Below are positions 7,775-15,645 of a stretch of DNA of 64,000 bases, one piece after another (position 1 is the stretch's first letter; each line of letters starts with the position of its first letter). Origin of the DNA: Mycobacterium malmoense (GTDB taxonomy: Bacteria; Actinomycetota; Actinomycetes; Mycobacteriales; Mycobacteriaceae); NCBI RefSeq assembly GCF_019645855.1, contig NZ_CP080999.1, forward strand, positions 3,844,001-3,908,000, in the 5' to 3' direction. A program made the position numbers and the translations under genes. Below the pieces are notes generated by a model. The model had not been told where the DNA came from. It saw nothing but the letters and a program-made list of their open reading frames with translations, and ran no database searches.

Positions 7775-8989
7775 ATGACTCGGCCTGGGCAGTATCCGTT
7801 CATCAGCTTCGAGTTCGACATCAACCGGCTTACCCCTGATATGTGGCTCGACCTGGGTGAAGCGATGAGCAAGTGCCAGCATCTCGCAGGCGTGCCGCTA
7901 AAGCCAGCGCGGGCCGACGAGATGAGCGCGGTCTACCTGGCGCGCGGCGTGCGGGCAACGACGGCCATCGAGGGCAACACGCTGTCCGAGGCCGAGATCA
8001 AGCAGATCGTGGCCAAAGGCACCGCCCACGTTGGCAAGTCGCGCCAGTATCAGGAGCGCGAAGTACAGAACGTCCTCGGTGCGATCTACGAGATGGACGA
8101 GGCACTGCGCGCGGGGATGAGGCTGCCGATCACCCGTGAGCGGCTAGAGCGGCTGAACTTCCAGATACTCGACGGCATCCCCGATGAGCCCCAAGTGGTG
8201 CCGGGGAAGCTCCGCAAGCACAACGTCAGCGCCGGTCGCTACCTCGCGCCGCGCTGGCAGGACGTGCCCGAGCTGGTCGATCGGTTCGTGCGCTGGCTCG
8301 CTGAGCTGCGTTCGGTGGTGAGGCCGGAGTCGCCCGTGCGGGATCGGTTCGTCAACGCGGTGCTGGCGGCAATGCTGGCCCACCTCTACATCGCCTGGAT
8401 TCACCCGTTCGGCAACGGCAACGGGCGGTTGGCCCGCTTGATCGAGGTGCAGATTCTGTCGGAGTCCGGCGTCGTGCCGATCGTGGCGACCAACCTGCTA
8501 TCGGACTTCTACAACAAGACCCGCGACCACGGTTACTACCGTTCCCTCGACGCCGCCCAGGGCGATGTCGTCTCTTTCATCCGCTACGCGCTCGACGGAT
8601 TCCTCGATGAGCTACGTGCGCAGATCGAGGTGGTCAAAGCCGAAAACGTCCAGATTCACTGGGAAAGCTACGTATACGGGGTGTTCAGCGATATGCCGGA
8701 CACCGAGACGCGGACCCGTCAGCGCGAGCTGGCCCTGGTGATGCCTAGGGACCGCTGGATCACGGCTAAGGAGGCGACCGATCTGAACACTCGGCTCGCG
8801 CGGTTGTACGCCAAGGTCGGTGACCGCACACCCACCCGCGATCTGAACGACCTGTCCAAGCTCGGCCTGGTGCTCAAAGACGGGCGACGGTATCGCGCGC
8901 GGCGCAGCGTCATCCAAGCGTTCATCCCACCGACCTGGGAGGCACCCCAGACGCCAACATTCGAGGAGCTGCTCGCCTCCGATGAGTAA
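7775..8989 (+). CDS. Fic-family protein (AMPylase-like)
   Basis: A 404-residue protein with the complete Fic motif HPFGNGNGRLAR (about 210-221), which holds the catalytic His and the anion-binding loop used to transfer AMP or related groups to hydroxyl side chains. The N-terminal inhibitory motif TTAIEG (62-67, fitting [S/T]xxxE[G/N]) is on the same chain, so activity should be self-restrained (class II). A C-terminal winged-helix-like region (about 315-390) follows. The ribosome binding site is GTAGGA. The stop overlaps the start of the RHH gene by 8 bases, indicating an operon. Host target unknown. Confidence 0.88.
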   Translation: MTRPGQYPFISFEFDINRLTPDMWLDLGEAMSKCQHLAGVPLKPARADEMSAVYLARGVRATTAIEGNTLSEAEIKQIVAKGTAHVGKSRQYQEREVQNVLGAIYEMDEALRAGMRLPITRERLERLNFQILDGIPDEPQVVPGKLRKHNVSAGRYLAPRWQDVPELVDRFVRWLAELRSVVRPESPVRDRFVNAVLAAMLAHLYIAWIHPFGNGNGRLARLIEVQILSESGVVPIVATNLLSDFYNKTRDHGYYRSLDAAQGDVVSFIRYALDGFLDELRAQIEVVKAENVQIHWESYVYGVFSDMPDTETRTRQRELALVMPRDRWITAKEATDLNTRLARLYAKVGDRTPTRDLNDLSKLGLVLKDGRRYRARRSVIQAFIPPTWEAPQTPTFEELLASDE

Positions 8990-9352
8990 GCAATCCCTCG
9001 CGGATCGCCTAGCCACGGTTAGTGACGAAGCCGAAGCGGGCGAGGAAGACCGGACTGGGCGGCCGATCCCGGCCCACGTAAAGGTCAGCCAACCCGGCCG
9101 CGCCCGCAGCAAGGTATTGCAATTTCGACTCAATCCGGAGGAGATGGCCGCGCTGGAAGCCAGCGCAGGCCGGCGTGGGCTACCCGGTGTCGACCGTGGC
9201 CCGCGAACAGATCCGGCGGCTCTTGGCCACTGACGCAGGCAAGCCGAATATGGCGAGTTTTGAGCCAACTGGTCCTGGCCGCCGAGAAAGTCAAGGAATA
9301 CGCCTGTCCGAGCTGCCGCCAGAATTCTCTCGGGGATCGCCCGACGCGGTGA
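8982..9352 (+). pseudogene. RHH-type partner of Fic, broken by two frameshifts
   Basis: The ATG at 8982 opens a frame encoding MSKQSLADRLATVSDEAEAG and then a ribbon-helix-helix start (SKVLQFRLNPEEMAALEASA). The open frame ends at 9233 with nonsense sequence. An extra C in the CCC at 9183-9185 would move reading to VSTVAREQIRRLLATDAGKP, and a second +1 shift near 9250 gives LSQLVLAAEKVKEYACPSCR, ending at TGA 9350-9352. Corrected, it would be about 122 residues. It is probably an inactivated DNA-binding partner of the Fic gene unless these are assembly errors. The remaining bases to 9524 hold nothing recognisable. Confidence 0.6.
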
Positions 9353-9524
9353 CGAAGCGAGCCCGACAAACCGGCGCACGACCCCTTGCCTTCACCACGC
9401 CCAGCTGTCAACCTTGTACACGGCGGGGCGACCTCTCATTGTCGGCCCTAGGGTCTGGCTTCAAATCAGCGCCAACGAGCGCCACGAGGCGCCCCGCCCC
9501 AAGAGCTAGGTGGCCCGGAACCGA

Positions 9525-10070
9525 TCAAATCGGCGCAGAGCCCTGCAACAGGAACAGGCCATAGGCGGCGATCGACTGCGCGTCGACGATCACACCGGCG
9601 CGGATCATCTGCTCGACGTCTTCGCGCGAGAACCACGCGCTGCGCATGTCCTGTTCCTCATGCTCGCGATCCGCTTGTCCCTCGGCGATTCCGGTGGCCA
9701 GGAACACCCACCCGCGCTGACTGGTCATTCCGGGAGCGACGTCGACCTGGCCGAGCGCCTCGAACGACGTCGCACGTAATCCCGTTTCCTCGCGCAGCTC
9801 GCGCTCGGCCAGCTCACGCGGCTCGGCCTCCGCCAGATCGGGAGCGGTGCCCTGCGGAAACTCCCAGCGCCGCGCGCCGACGGGATAACGGAACTGTTCG
9901 ACCAACCGAAAACGGTGCCCGTCATACGGGATCACCAGCGCATACGTCTGCTTGTCGATCACGGAGTAGATGCCCGGGCTGCCGTCCGGGCGGCGGATGT
10001 CGTCCTCGCGCAGCACCAGCCAGGGGTTCCGGTAGATCTCGCGGGACGCGACGCGTTCGATGAAAGGCAC
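9525..10070 (-). CDS. NUDIX hydrolase (ADP-ribose pyrophosphatase-like)
   Basis: A 181-residue protein with a GTG start. The NUDIX box is present around residues 74-98, with EPRELAERELREETGL supplying the Ex7RELxEExGL core that binds Mg and hydrolyses nucleoside-diphosphate-X substrates. RRWEFPQG just before it is typical of the ADP-sugar pyrophosphatase branch. It is divergent from the NTF2-like gene 44 bases away, so the short gap holds both promoters. Confidence 0.85.
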   Translation of the reverse strand: MPFIERVASREIYRNPWLVLREDDIRRPDGSPGIYSVIDKQTYALVIPYDGHRFRLVEQFRYPVGARRWEFPQGTAPDLAEAEPRELAERELREETGLRATSFEALGQVDVAPGMTSQRGWVFLATGIAEGQADREHEEQDMRSAWFSREDVEQMIRAGVIVDAQSIAAYGLFLLQGSAPI

Positions 10071-10114
10071 GCGGCCAGTATCGCCGCCAAACTAACCGGG
10101 TAGCGTCCGGAGTC

Positions 10115-10486
10115 ATGCCGTCCCAGGAAGCCATCACCGAGACCGTCAACCGCTATCTCGCGCTCGTCGCCACGGGCACCGCCGAAGACATCCTGACCCT
10201 TTACGCCGCCGACGCCACCATCGAGGATCCGATCGGATCGGACCTCCGCCGCGGCCACGACGCCATCCGCGAGTTCTACGCGGGGTTCCAGGACGCCAAG
10301 AAAGAGACCGAACTCGCCGAACTGCGGGTCGCCGCCGGCAAGGCGGCGTTTCTGTGGCACCTCACGCTCGACGCCGGTAACAGCCGCACCCGAATCTCGC
10401 CCATCTCGACAATGGCGTTCGACGAAGACGCGAAGATCACGTCGATGCGGGCGTTCTGGTCGCCGTCCGACGTTCGGGTCGTGTAG
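10115..10486 (+). CDS. NTF2/ketosteroid-isomerase-like protein
   Basis: A 123-residue protein of the SnoaL/steroid-isomerase fold: an N-terminal helix (ITETVNRYLALVATGTAEDI), the ADATIEDPIGS strand with the Asp-Pro-Ile-Gly signature, GHDAIREFYAGF, and the C-terminal strand ITSMRAFWSP. Family members isomerise or cyclise small hydrophobic molecules such as steroid intermediates. The substrate cannot be told from sequence. Confidence 0.8.
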   Translation: MPSQEAITETVNRYLALVATGTAEDILTLYAADATIEDPIGSDLRRGHDAIREFYAGFQDAKKETELAELRVAAGKAAFLWHLTLDAGNSRTRISPISTMAFDEDAKITSMRAFWSPSDVRVV

Positions 10487-10513
10487 CAGAGCGGAGTGGC
10501 CCGAGTCGGCGAC

Positions 10514-10528
10514 TTCGCTTGCGGCACA
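10514..10528 (+). repeat. Dispersed 15-base motif, copy 1
   Basis: TTCGCTTGCGGCACA, followed by TA. The same motif recurs at 18640-18654 and, less its first base, at 48115-48128. All three are intergenic. Confidence 0.5.
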
Positions 10529-10681
10529 TAGGTATTGACCTCCGACATCGACAAGAGGGGTGCCCATGCCGTCGGGCATCTGGGGCTTAGCTGGCACAAA
10601 CCGGCCCGGTGCCCGATAGTCATAGCAACAAAGTTCAGCGGAGGTGGCATCTATGCCGGACGACTCGAAACGTGCGTGAGC

Positions 10682-12394
10682 ATGCGCAGTCACATCATCG
10701 TCAGCGGTGAAGACGCGCTGGCAACGACGATCATCGAGGAGCTCAACAACGCCGGCGCGGGCATCGTCACGATCACCGGCGCCGCCGAGCTCGCCGGCGC
10801 CGGGGTGGCCCGCGCGCTTGCCGTCGTCTGTGCCGGGGATGACGATGCGAAAAACCTCGAAATCGCCTTGCTGGCAAGGAAAGCCAACCCAAGAGTGCGG
10901 GTGGTGGCCCGGCTGGCCAATGACGTGCTGCGGGAAGCGGTGGCCGACGATAACGGCCTCGGCGCGATTCTCGACGTCGCCGATCTCGCGGCGCCCTCGG
11001 TCGTCGACGCATGTCTGGCCCATAGCGCGCACCCGTTCGAGGCGGCCGGCATCGAGTTCGTTGTTTCGGACGCCGAGGTACCGTGCGACGGAACCCTACG
11101 TGAGATCTACGGCGACCTAGCACCCGTGGCGGTGATCCACGGCCCGAACTCGCCCACGCCCGGCGGGGTCATGGCATGTCCGGGACGGGACCTGCGGGTG
11201 CACGCCGGTGACTGGACCGCGATGATCGGCACGGCGGACGAGTTGGCCGGCCGGGGCATCAAGGCCCCCCGGCCGACCCGGGCGCGGTCCCGCAGGCCCC
11301 AACTGCGGCGGGTATTCGACGCGGCACGCACCCTTCGCAACGACGTCAACCCGATGTTCTATCGCGCGTTGGCCGCCGCGCTGACCTTGTTGATCGGGTC
11401 GACGGTCTTGCTCCGCTTCGCCTATCAACCCCATCCCAAGATGACGTGGATCGATGCGTTGTACTTCAGCACCGAGACGATCGCGACCGTGGGCTACGGC
11501 GACTTCAGCTTCCTCCACCAGCCCACCTGGCTGCGACTGTTCAGCATCACCTTGATGTTCGCCGGCGTGACCACCACCGCGCTCCTCGTCGCCTTCATCG
11601 CCGACCTGTTGTTGTCACGCCGCTTCGCCTACTCGGCCGGACGCCGGCAGGCACGCCGCCTGCGCAACCACATCATCGTCGTCGGGCTGGGTTCGTTCGG
11701 CAGCCGCGTCGTCGCGGACCTGAGCGCGGCCGGGTACGACGTCGCGGTCATCGAGCGCGACGAGAACAACCGCTTCCTGTCGTCGGCGGCCGAACTCGAG
11801 GTGCCGGTGATCTTCGGGGACGCGACGCTACGCCAGACGCTGGAGTCGGCCCGCGTCGACCACGCCCGCGCGGTGGCGGTGCTGACCCAGGACGACATGG
11901 TCAACATCGAAACCGGGATCGTGCTGCGCGAGATGTTGGGCCCCCGGGTGATGCCCGAGGTCAACCGGCCCGACGTTCCGATCGTGCTGCGCATCTACGA
12001 CCGCGCGCTGGGTGGCGCGGTGGCACAGCGGTTCGGCTTCGAAAACGTCCGTTCGACCGTCGAATTGGCCGCGCCGTGGTTCATCGGCGCCGCCATGGGC
12101 CTGCAGGTTTTGGGGACGTTCTCCGTCGGGCAACGCTCCTTCATGGTCGGCGGAATGCACGTGGCGGCCGGCAGCGAACTCGACGGGCTGCGGATGTTCG
12201 AGCTTTCCACCCAAACCCGCGTCATCGCGATCACCCGGCAGGATGCGCCGGTCAACCTGCATCCGCGCCGCGACGCCCGGCTGCGAGCCGGCGACACCGT
12301 CTACCTCGTCGGCCCATACCGCGAGCTCTTGGCGACGCTGCGTAAAGGGCAGCCGCCCCGACAAACCGAGGGCGCCGAGCGCCGGCCGGCCTAA
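10682..12394 (+). CDS. Potassium channel with RCK (TrkA-N) domains on both sides of the pore
   Basis: 570 residues from the ATG at 10682, chosen because the N-terminal RCK-like fold starts there (MRSHIIVSGED); the frame is open from 10535. The N-terminal Rossmann-like domain (about 1-130) has a degenerate glycine motif. It is followed by TM1 (about 225-245), the selectivity filter TVGYGD (about 270-275) and TM2 (about 285-310). A second RCK domain with an intact nucleotide-binding motif (HIIVVGLGSFGSR) and a TrkA-C-like end (DARLRAGDTVYLVGP) completes the chain. It is a plasma-membrane K+ channel, presumably gated by NAD(H) or another ligand. A two-TM channel sandwiched between RCK domains is less common than a single C-terminal one. 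Confidence 0.85.
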   Translation: MRSHIIVSGEDALATTIIEELNNAGAGIVTITGAAELAGAGVARALAVVCAGDDDAKNLEIALLARKANPRVRVVARLANDVLREAVADDNGLGAILDVADLAAPSVVDACLAHSAHPFEAAGIEFVVSDAEVPCDGTLREIYGDLAPVAVIHGPNSPTPGGVMACPGRDLRVHAGDWTAMIGTADELAGRGIKAPRPTRARSRRPQLRRVFDAARTLRNDVNPMFYRALAAALTLLIGSTVLLRFAYQPHPKMTWIDALYFSTETIATVGYGDFSFLHQPTWLRLFSITLMFAGVTTTALLVAFIADLLLSRRFAYSAGRRQARRLRNHIIVVGLGSFGSRVVADLSAAGYDVAVIERDENNRFLSSAAELEVPVIFGDATLRQTLESARVDHARAVAVLTQDDMVNIETGIVLREMLGPRVMPEVNRPDVPIVLRIYDRALGGAVAQRFGFENVRSTVELAAPWFIGAAMGLQVLGTFSVGQRSFMVGGMHVAAGSELDGLRMFELSTQTRVIAITRQDAPVNLHPRRDARLRAGDTVYLVGPYRELLATLRKGQPPRQTEGAERRPA

Positions 12395-12905
12395 AGCCTT
12401 GATCCACCGACGATCCGGCGCGTATCCGGGTGTCGGAATGAGGAAAATGTCCTTTGAGGCTGATTGATGTTCTTCACGCATTAATCGGCCCGAGTTCAGA
12501 AAGGCGCTTCCGGTGCAAGTGTCGCCCAGGTTCACCGCGGCGTCGGTGTCCGACGATGACCGTCTTGTGTCGTGTGCAGGGCCGGTCCCCCGCGGGACAA
12601 GCGCCTCGGCGAGCCTGTTGGCAACCGAGCACCACAAGAATTCGAACGACTCGGTAAGTAACGTTGCCGGACGGCGACGGCTCCATCGTGTGGCGCCAAC
12701 GTGTTTCCTCACGACCGGCGCCGCCGTTGACAGTGGCGGAACTGAACTCGCGGCCGCGGTCAGCTTCAAGCCCAGCGCAATGCAAGCAACTTTGACCGCG
12801 GGCATGCTGGACAGCTCAACATAGGGACTAAACCCGCGGTAGTTCAGGACCACCCGTCATCCCCGGACACCTCACTCGGCGTCAACACGGGTTCCATCGC
12901 CGTCG
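12395..12905. other. Gene-poor stretch
   Basis: About 510 bases between the convergent channel and EccA-like genes. Short frames exist on both strands (for example + 12513-12824 and a minus-strand frame from 12853 resembling a signal peptide), but none has a ribosome binding site with a recognisable fold. I see no RNA gene or clear repeat. Confidence 0.4.
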
Positions 12906-14081
12906 TCATGGTCGCTGCCCCTCGTGTTCGGTAGCCGAAAGTGTTGGTGCTTCCTGGATTTCGGCGCTCGGGAATACGCGTCGGTACTCCGATATTCCTG
13001 CGGCGGGGCGCGATGCGGCGATCGCGCGCCCCATGTCGGCGGCGCTGATGTGAAGCACGCACGGGTCGGTGCATACGAGTTGTCTCAGGTCGCGGGGGCT
13101 GGGCGCACGTCGATGCAGCCTGCGGACCCGCGCACGCTGGCACACCCCGATCACCTCACGCGCATAACGGGCGTTGCCGGCGATATCGAGCAACGTGCCG
13201 CTACCATATGAAATCGACCGCAACCGAGCCGCTTCGACGCGCAACAGATCCCACGCCGCGTCCTCAACCACCAAGTGCTCCCTACCGGCGAAGCGACGCG
13301 CAATGGCAACCACTTCCTCGGGGGTGTAGCTAGCGAAGCTCACGGTGACGGGGAATCGGCCGGCCAGCCCTACGTGAGCCGCCAAGAACTCCTGCATCGG
13401 GCGGGCATAGCCGGCAACGATGACCACCAGCTCGTCGCGGTACGCCGCCATACACGCTTGCAGGGTGTTGATCGCCTCCACGCCGCAAGAAGAGTGGTCT
13501 TCGGTGTCCGGGTCTAGCCGGTAGGCCTCGTCGAAGAAGAGCACCCCACCGCGTGCCTCGTCGCACACGTCCTTCATTCTCCTGGCCGCGCTGCGCGACA
13601 GATCGCCCATGATGATGTCGTTGGCGCTGACCTCGGTGATCCCCGGGCGCGCGATCGTGCCCCACCCAAACAACACCTCACCGATCACCCGGGCGAACGT
13701 TCTTTTCGCCGTGCCCGGCGCGCCCAGAAACACCATCTGATTTTCCGCACAGGATGTCACTGCGCCACCATGCTCGACACCACGCCGGCTGACCTCAAAC
13801 GCGTTGCGCCACAACCTAAATCGTTCTTTAGCATCGACCAAACCGACCAACTCATCGATACACGCCTGGGCCCAATCAAGAACCTCCTGACGCTCACGCG
13901 CCACAGCAGCACCCGCGCACCCATCGCGACCGCCCAACGCCGCAGTGGCGGCTTCCTCCTCACCCAATTTGCGCTGACACCGGCCTTTCGGCAGTACCAG
14001 GCCCGACATGTCGACATTGCTGCTCGACACGTCCGCTACACCAGATCCAACGCAGACCAGGCACACAGACCAGACCAACAC
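12906..14081 (-). CDS. Orphan EccA/CbbX-like AAA+ ATPase
   Basis: A 391-residue protein matching the C-terminal ATPase half of type VII secretion EccA. It has the LVGLVDAKERF entry, a degenerate Walker A GAPGTAKRT (120-128; the usual form is GPPGTGKTT), Walker B GVLFFDEAYRL (179-189), the VVIVAGY sensor strand, the GLAGRFP arginine-finger region and SYTPEEVVAIARRF. The N-terminal TPR half of EccA is absent, as are all other ESX genes. It follows a porin gene and a PGRS gene on the same strand, so it may act as a chaperone-like ATPase for that cluster; this is inference. The exact start is uncertain. Confidence 0.65.
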   Translation of the reverse strand: MLVWSVCLVCVGSGVADVSSSNVDMSGLVLPKGRCQRKLGEEEAATAALGGRDGCAGAAVARERQEVLDWAQACIDELVGLVDAKERFRLWRNAFEVSRRGVEHGGAVTSCAENQMVFLGAPGTAKRTFARVIGEVLFGWGTIARPGITEVSANDIIMGDLSRSAARRMKDVCDEARGGVLFFDEAYRLDPDTEDHSSCGVEAINTLQACMAAYRDELVVIVAGYARPMQEFLAAHVGLAGRFPVTVSFASYTPEEVVAIARRFAGREHLVVEDAAWDLLRVEAARLRSISYGSGTLLDIAGNARYAREVIGVCQRARVRRLHRRAPSPRDLRQLVCTDPCVLHISAADMGRAIAASRPAAGISEYRRVFPSAEIQEAPTLSATEHEGQRP

Positions 14082-14289
14082 TTACGTGCGGTAATACCCT
14101 CTGGCAGTGAAGAATTGACGCCACAACACCACGCCGGCGCCGCCGACCAAATCCGCATCATTGAAGTACCTCCAACACCCAGCCGCAGTCGGCGACACCG
14201 AACCGGCCGCTGACACACACCACAGCGAAAGCGAAAGGGACCAATTACCGCGACCCGTCACCTGCTCTGGCGGCAGGCCTTACCGGGAC

Positions 14290-15588
14290 TCACAATGCAG
14301 ACAGAATGTGCAGCGCCAGCGTCGAGAGGTCGACGGACAGCGTCGTCGCCAACGATCCCGCGATGTTCGCCCCCAACGACGAACCCAGCGACCCCGCAAC
14401 ATCCGCCGCCAACGACGAACCCAGCGACCCCGCGATGTTGGTCACCGCCGCCGGGTCGAATGCACTAAGCACACCGGCTGACAAGCCGGACAGCCCGGCT
14501 TCCGGCGCCAGCCCAGCGAAGCCACCGACGCTGGCAGCGCTGGTTAGATCGCTGATATTGAACAGGTCCACGCCCGCGTACGTCCTGATGGTGTTAATCA
14601 AGCTATCGACCGCGTATGCCGGCGAGGGCCAACCATTGAAAATTTGGTTGACCAACGCCGGGAGTCCGATGGCGAGGCTGCCGCCTTGCGAGACCGGTTG
14701 TGCGCCGGGCGCGACGATGTCCTTCGTCAGCGTCGGCAGGATGGTGTCCAGTATGCCGTAGACCGTACCGATATCCCCCGTAACTGTGGGGTTGCTGAGC
14801 AAGCCGTAGGCCCCCTCAGTCCCCTGCGCTCCGCCGTTGAGGAAGTAGTTCGTTACGAGACCCGGGAAATTGAGAGCGTTGGTAAACACCGCCGGCCAGT
14901 CCCCGGCGGCGTACGCGTCGTAAATATTTTGAAAACCCTGACCCATTCCAGCAAGCGTTGCGCTAGGGAGCCCGGCAAGGGCCACTTCGCCAAAATAGGT
15001 GAGACCGGGGCCCGTGAGGTAACTGTACCCGGCGGCGAGGTTGGTCAGCGCGTATCCCGGAATCGCCAAGATGCCTTCGAGAGGTTGCAAAACAGAAAGC
15101 TGGACGCTGAAAAGCGCACTGGAAATATTGTTGAATGCGCCAATGAAATTACCCGACTGCAGATTGGTGAACATGTTGGCCGTTAGCGTCGGCCAGCTCA
15201 AACCGCCGCTCCCCAAGAAGACTTCCACACTGCCGTTGGCGGCATTCTGATACGCGCCGACGTAGTCGCTGACGTATTGGGTCCAGTTTGCGGCGACCTG
15301 CTGCAGTGCTGGTGCGGCGGGAAGGTTTAGCCATTGGTTGTACAGCACGTCCGCGCTTTGATTGGCCGTTTGTAATAAGTCCATCCAGGTCTGGATGGGG
15401 TTGACGACGCCGGGGTCGACGGTGCCGCTGCTGAGTAATTGCACAGCGTGGTGCTCGATGTTGGCGGTGCCGCGCTGCAGGTCGGATGCGATGTCGTTGG
15501 TGATCGTCGGTGTGAGGGCGATCAGGCTGGCGCCTAGTGCCGCGGCGCTCGCGGTGACTAAGGGCCGCAGGGCTGTGAGCTGTTGCAT
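14290..15588 (-). CDS. GjpA-like outer-membrane porin family protein
   Basis: A 432-residue protein with an N-terminal hydrophobic export segment (TASAAALGASLIALTP) and a body rich in Gly/Ala/Asn/Leu. The family landmarks are WLNLPAAPALQQVAANWTQY, the repeated LQSGNFIGAFNNI-type segments, and DIVAPGAQPVSQGGSL with LPALVNQIFNGWPSP near the C-terminus. Two paralogues lie at 43.8 and 46.5 kb. I recall such proteins being annotated after the Gordonia porin GjpA. The C-terminus has three 12-residue repeats (AGSLGSSLAADV-like) encoded by 36-base DNA repeats near 14373-14445. The ribosome binding site is AAAGGA. It is immediately downstream of the PGRS gene. Confidence 0.6.
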   Translation of the reverse strand: MQQLTALRPLVTASAAALGASLIALTPTITNDIASDLQRGTANIEHHAVQLLSSGTVDPGVVNPIQTWMDLLQTANQSADVLYNQWLNLPAAPALQQVAANWTQYVSDYVGAYQNAANGSVEVFLGSGGLSWPTLTANMFTNLQSGNFIGAFNNISSALFSVQLSVLQPLEGILAIPGYALTNLAAGYSYLTGPGLTYFGEVALAGLPSATLAGMGQGFQNIYDAYAAGDWPAVFTNALNFPGLVTNYFLNGGAQGTEGAYGLLSNPTVTGDIGTVYGILDTILPTLTKDIVAPGAQPVSQGGSLAIGLPALVNQIFNGWPSPAYAVDSLINTIRTYAGVDLFNISDLTSAASVGGFAGLAPEAGLSGLSAGVLSAFDPAAVTNIAGSLGSSLAADVAGSLGSSLGANIAGSLATTLSVDLSTLALHILSAL

Positions 15589-15645
15589 GTGCTGAGTTCC
15601 TTTGCTGGTCTGTGATCCGGATGTTGGTAAACGAGGTCTGTGGAA

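Noticed and set aside
12513..12824. Plus-strand 103-residue frame and opposing minus frames in the gap after the K+ channel
   Set aside because: No recognisable domain, no Shine-Dalgarno sequence, and equal-quality frames on both strands indicate chance open frames in GC-rich DNA.
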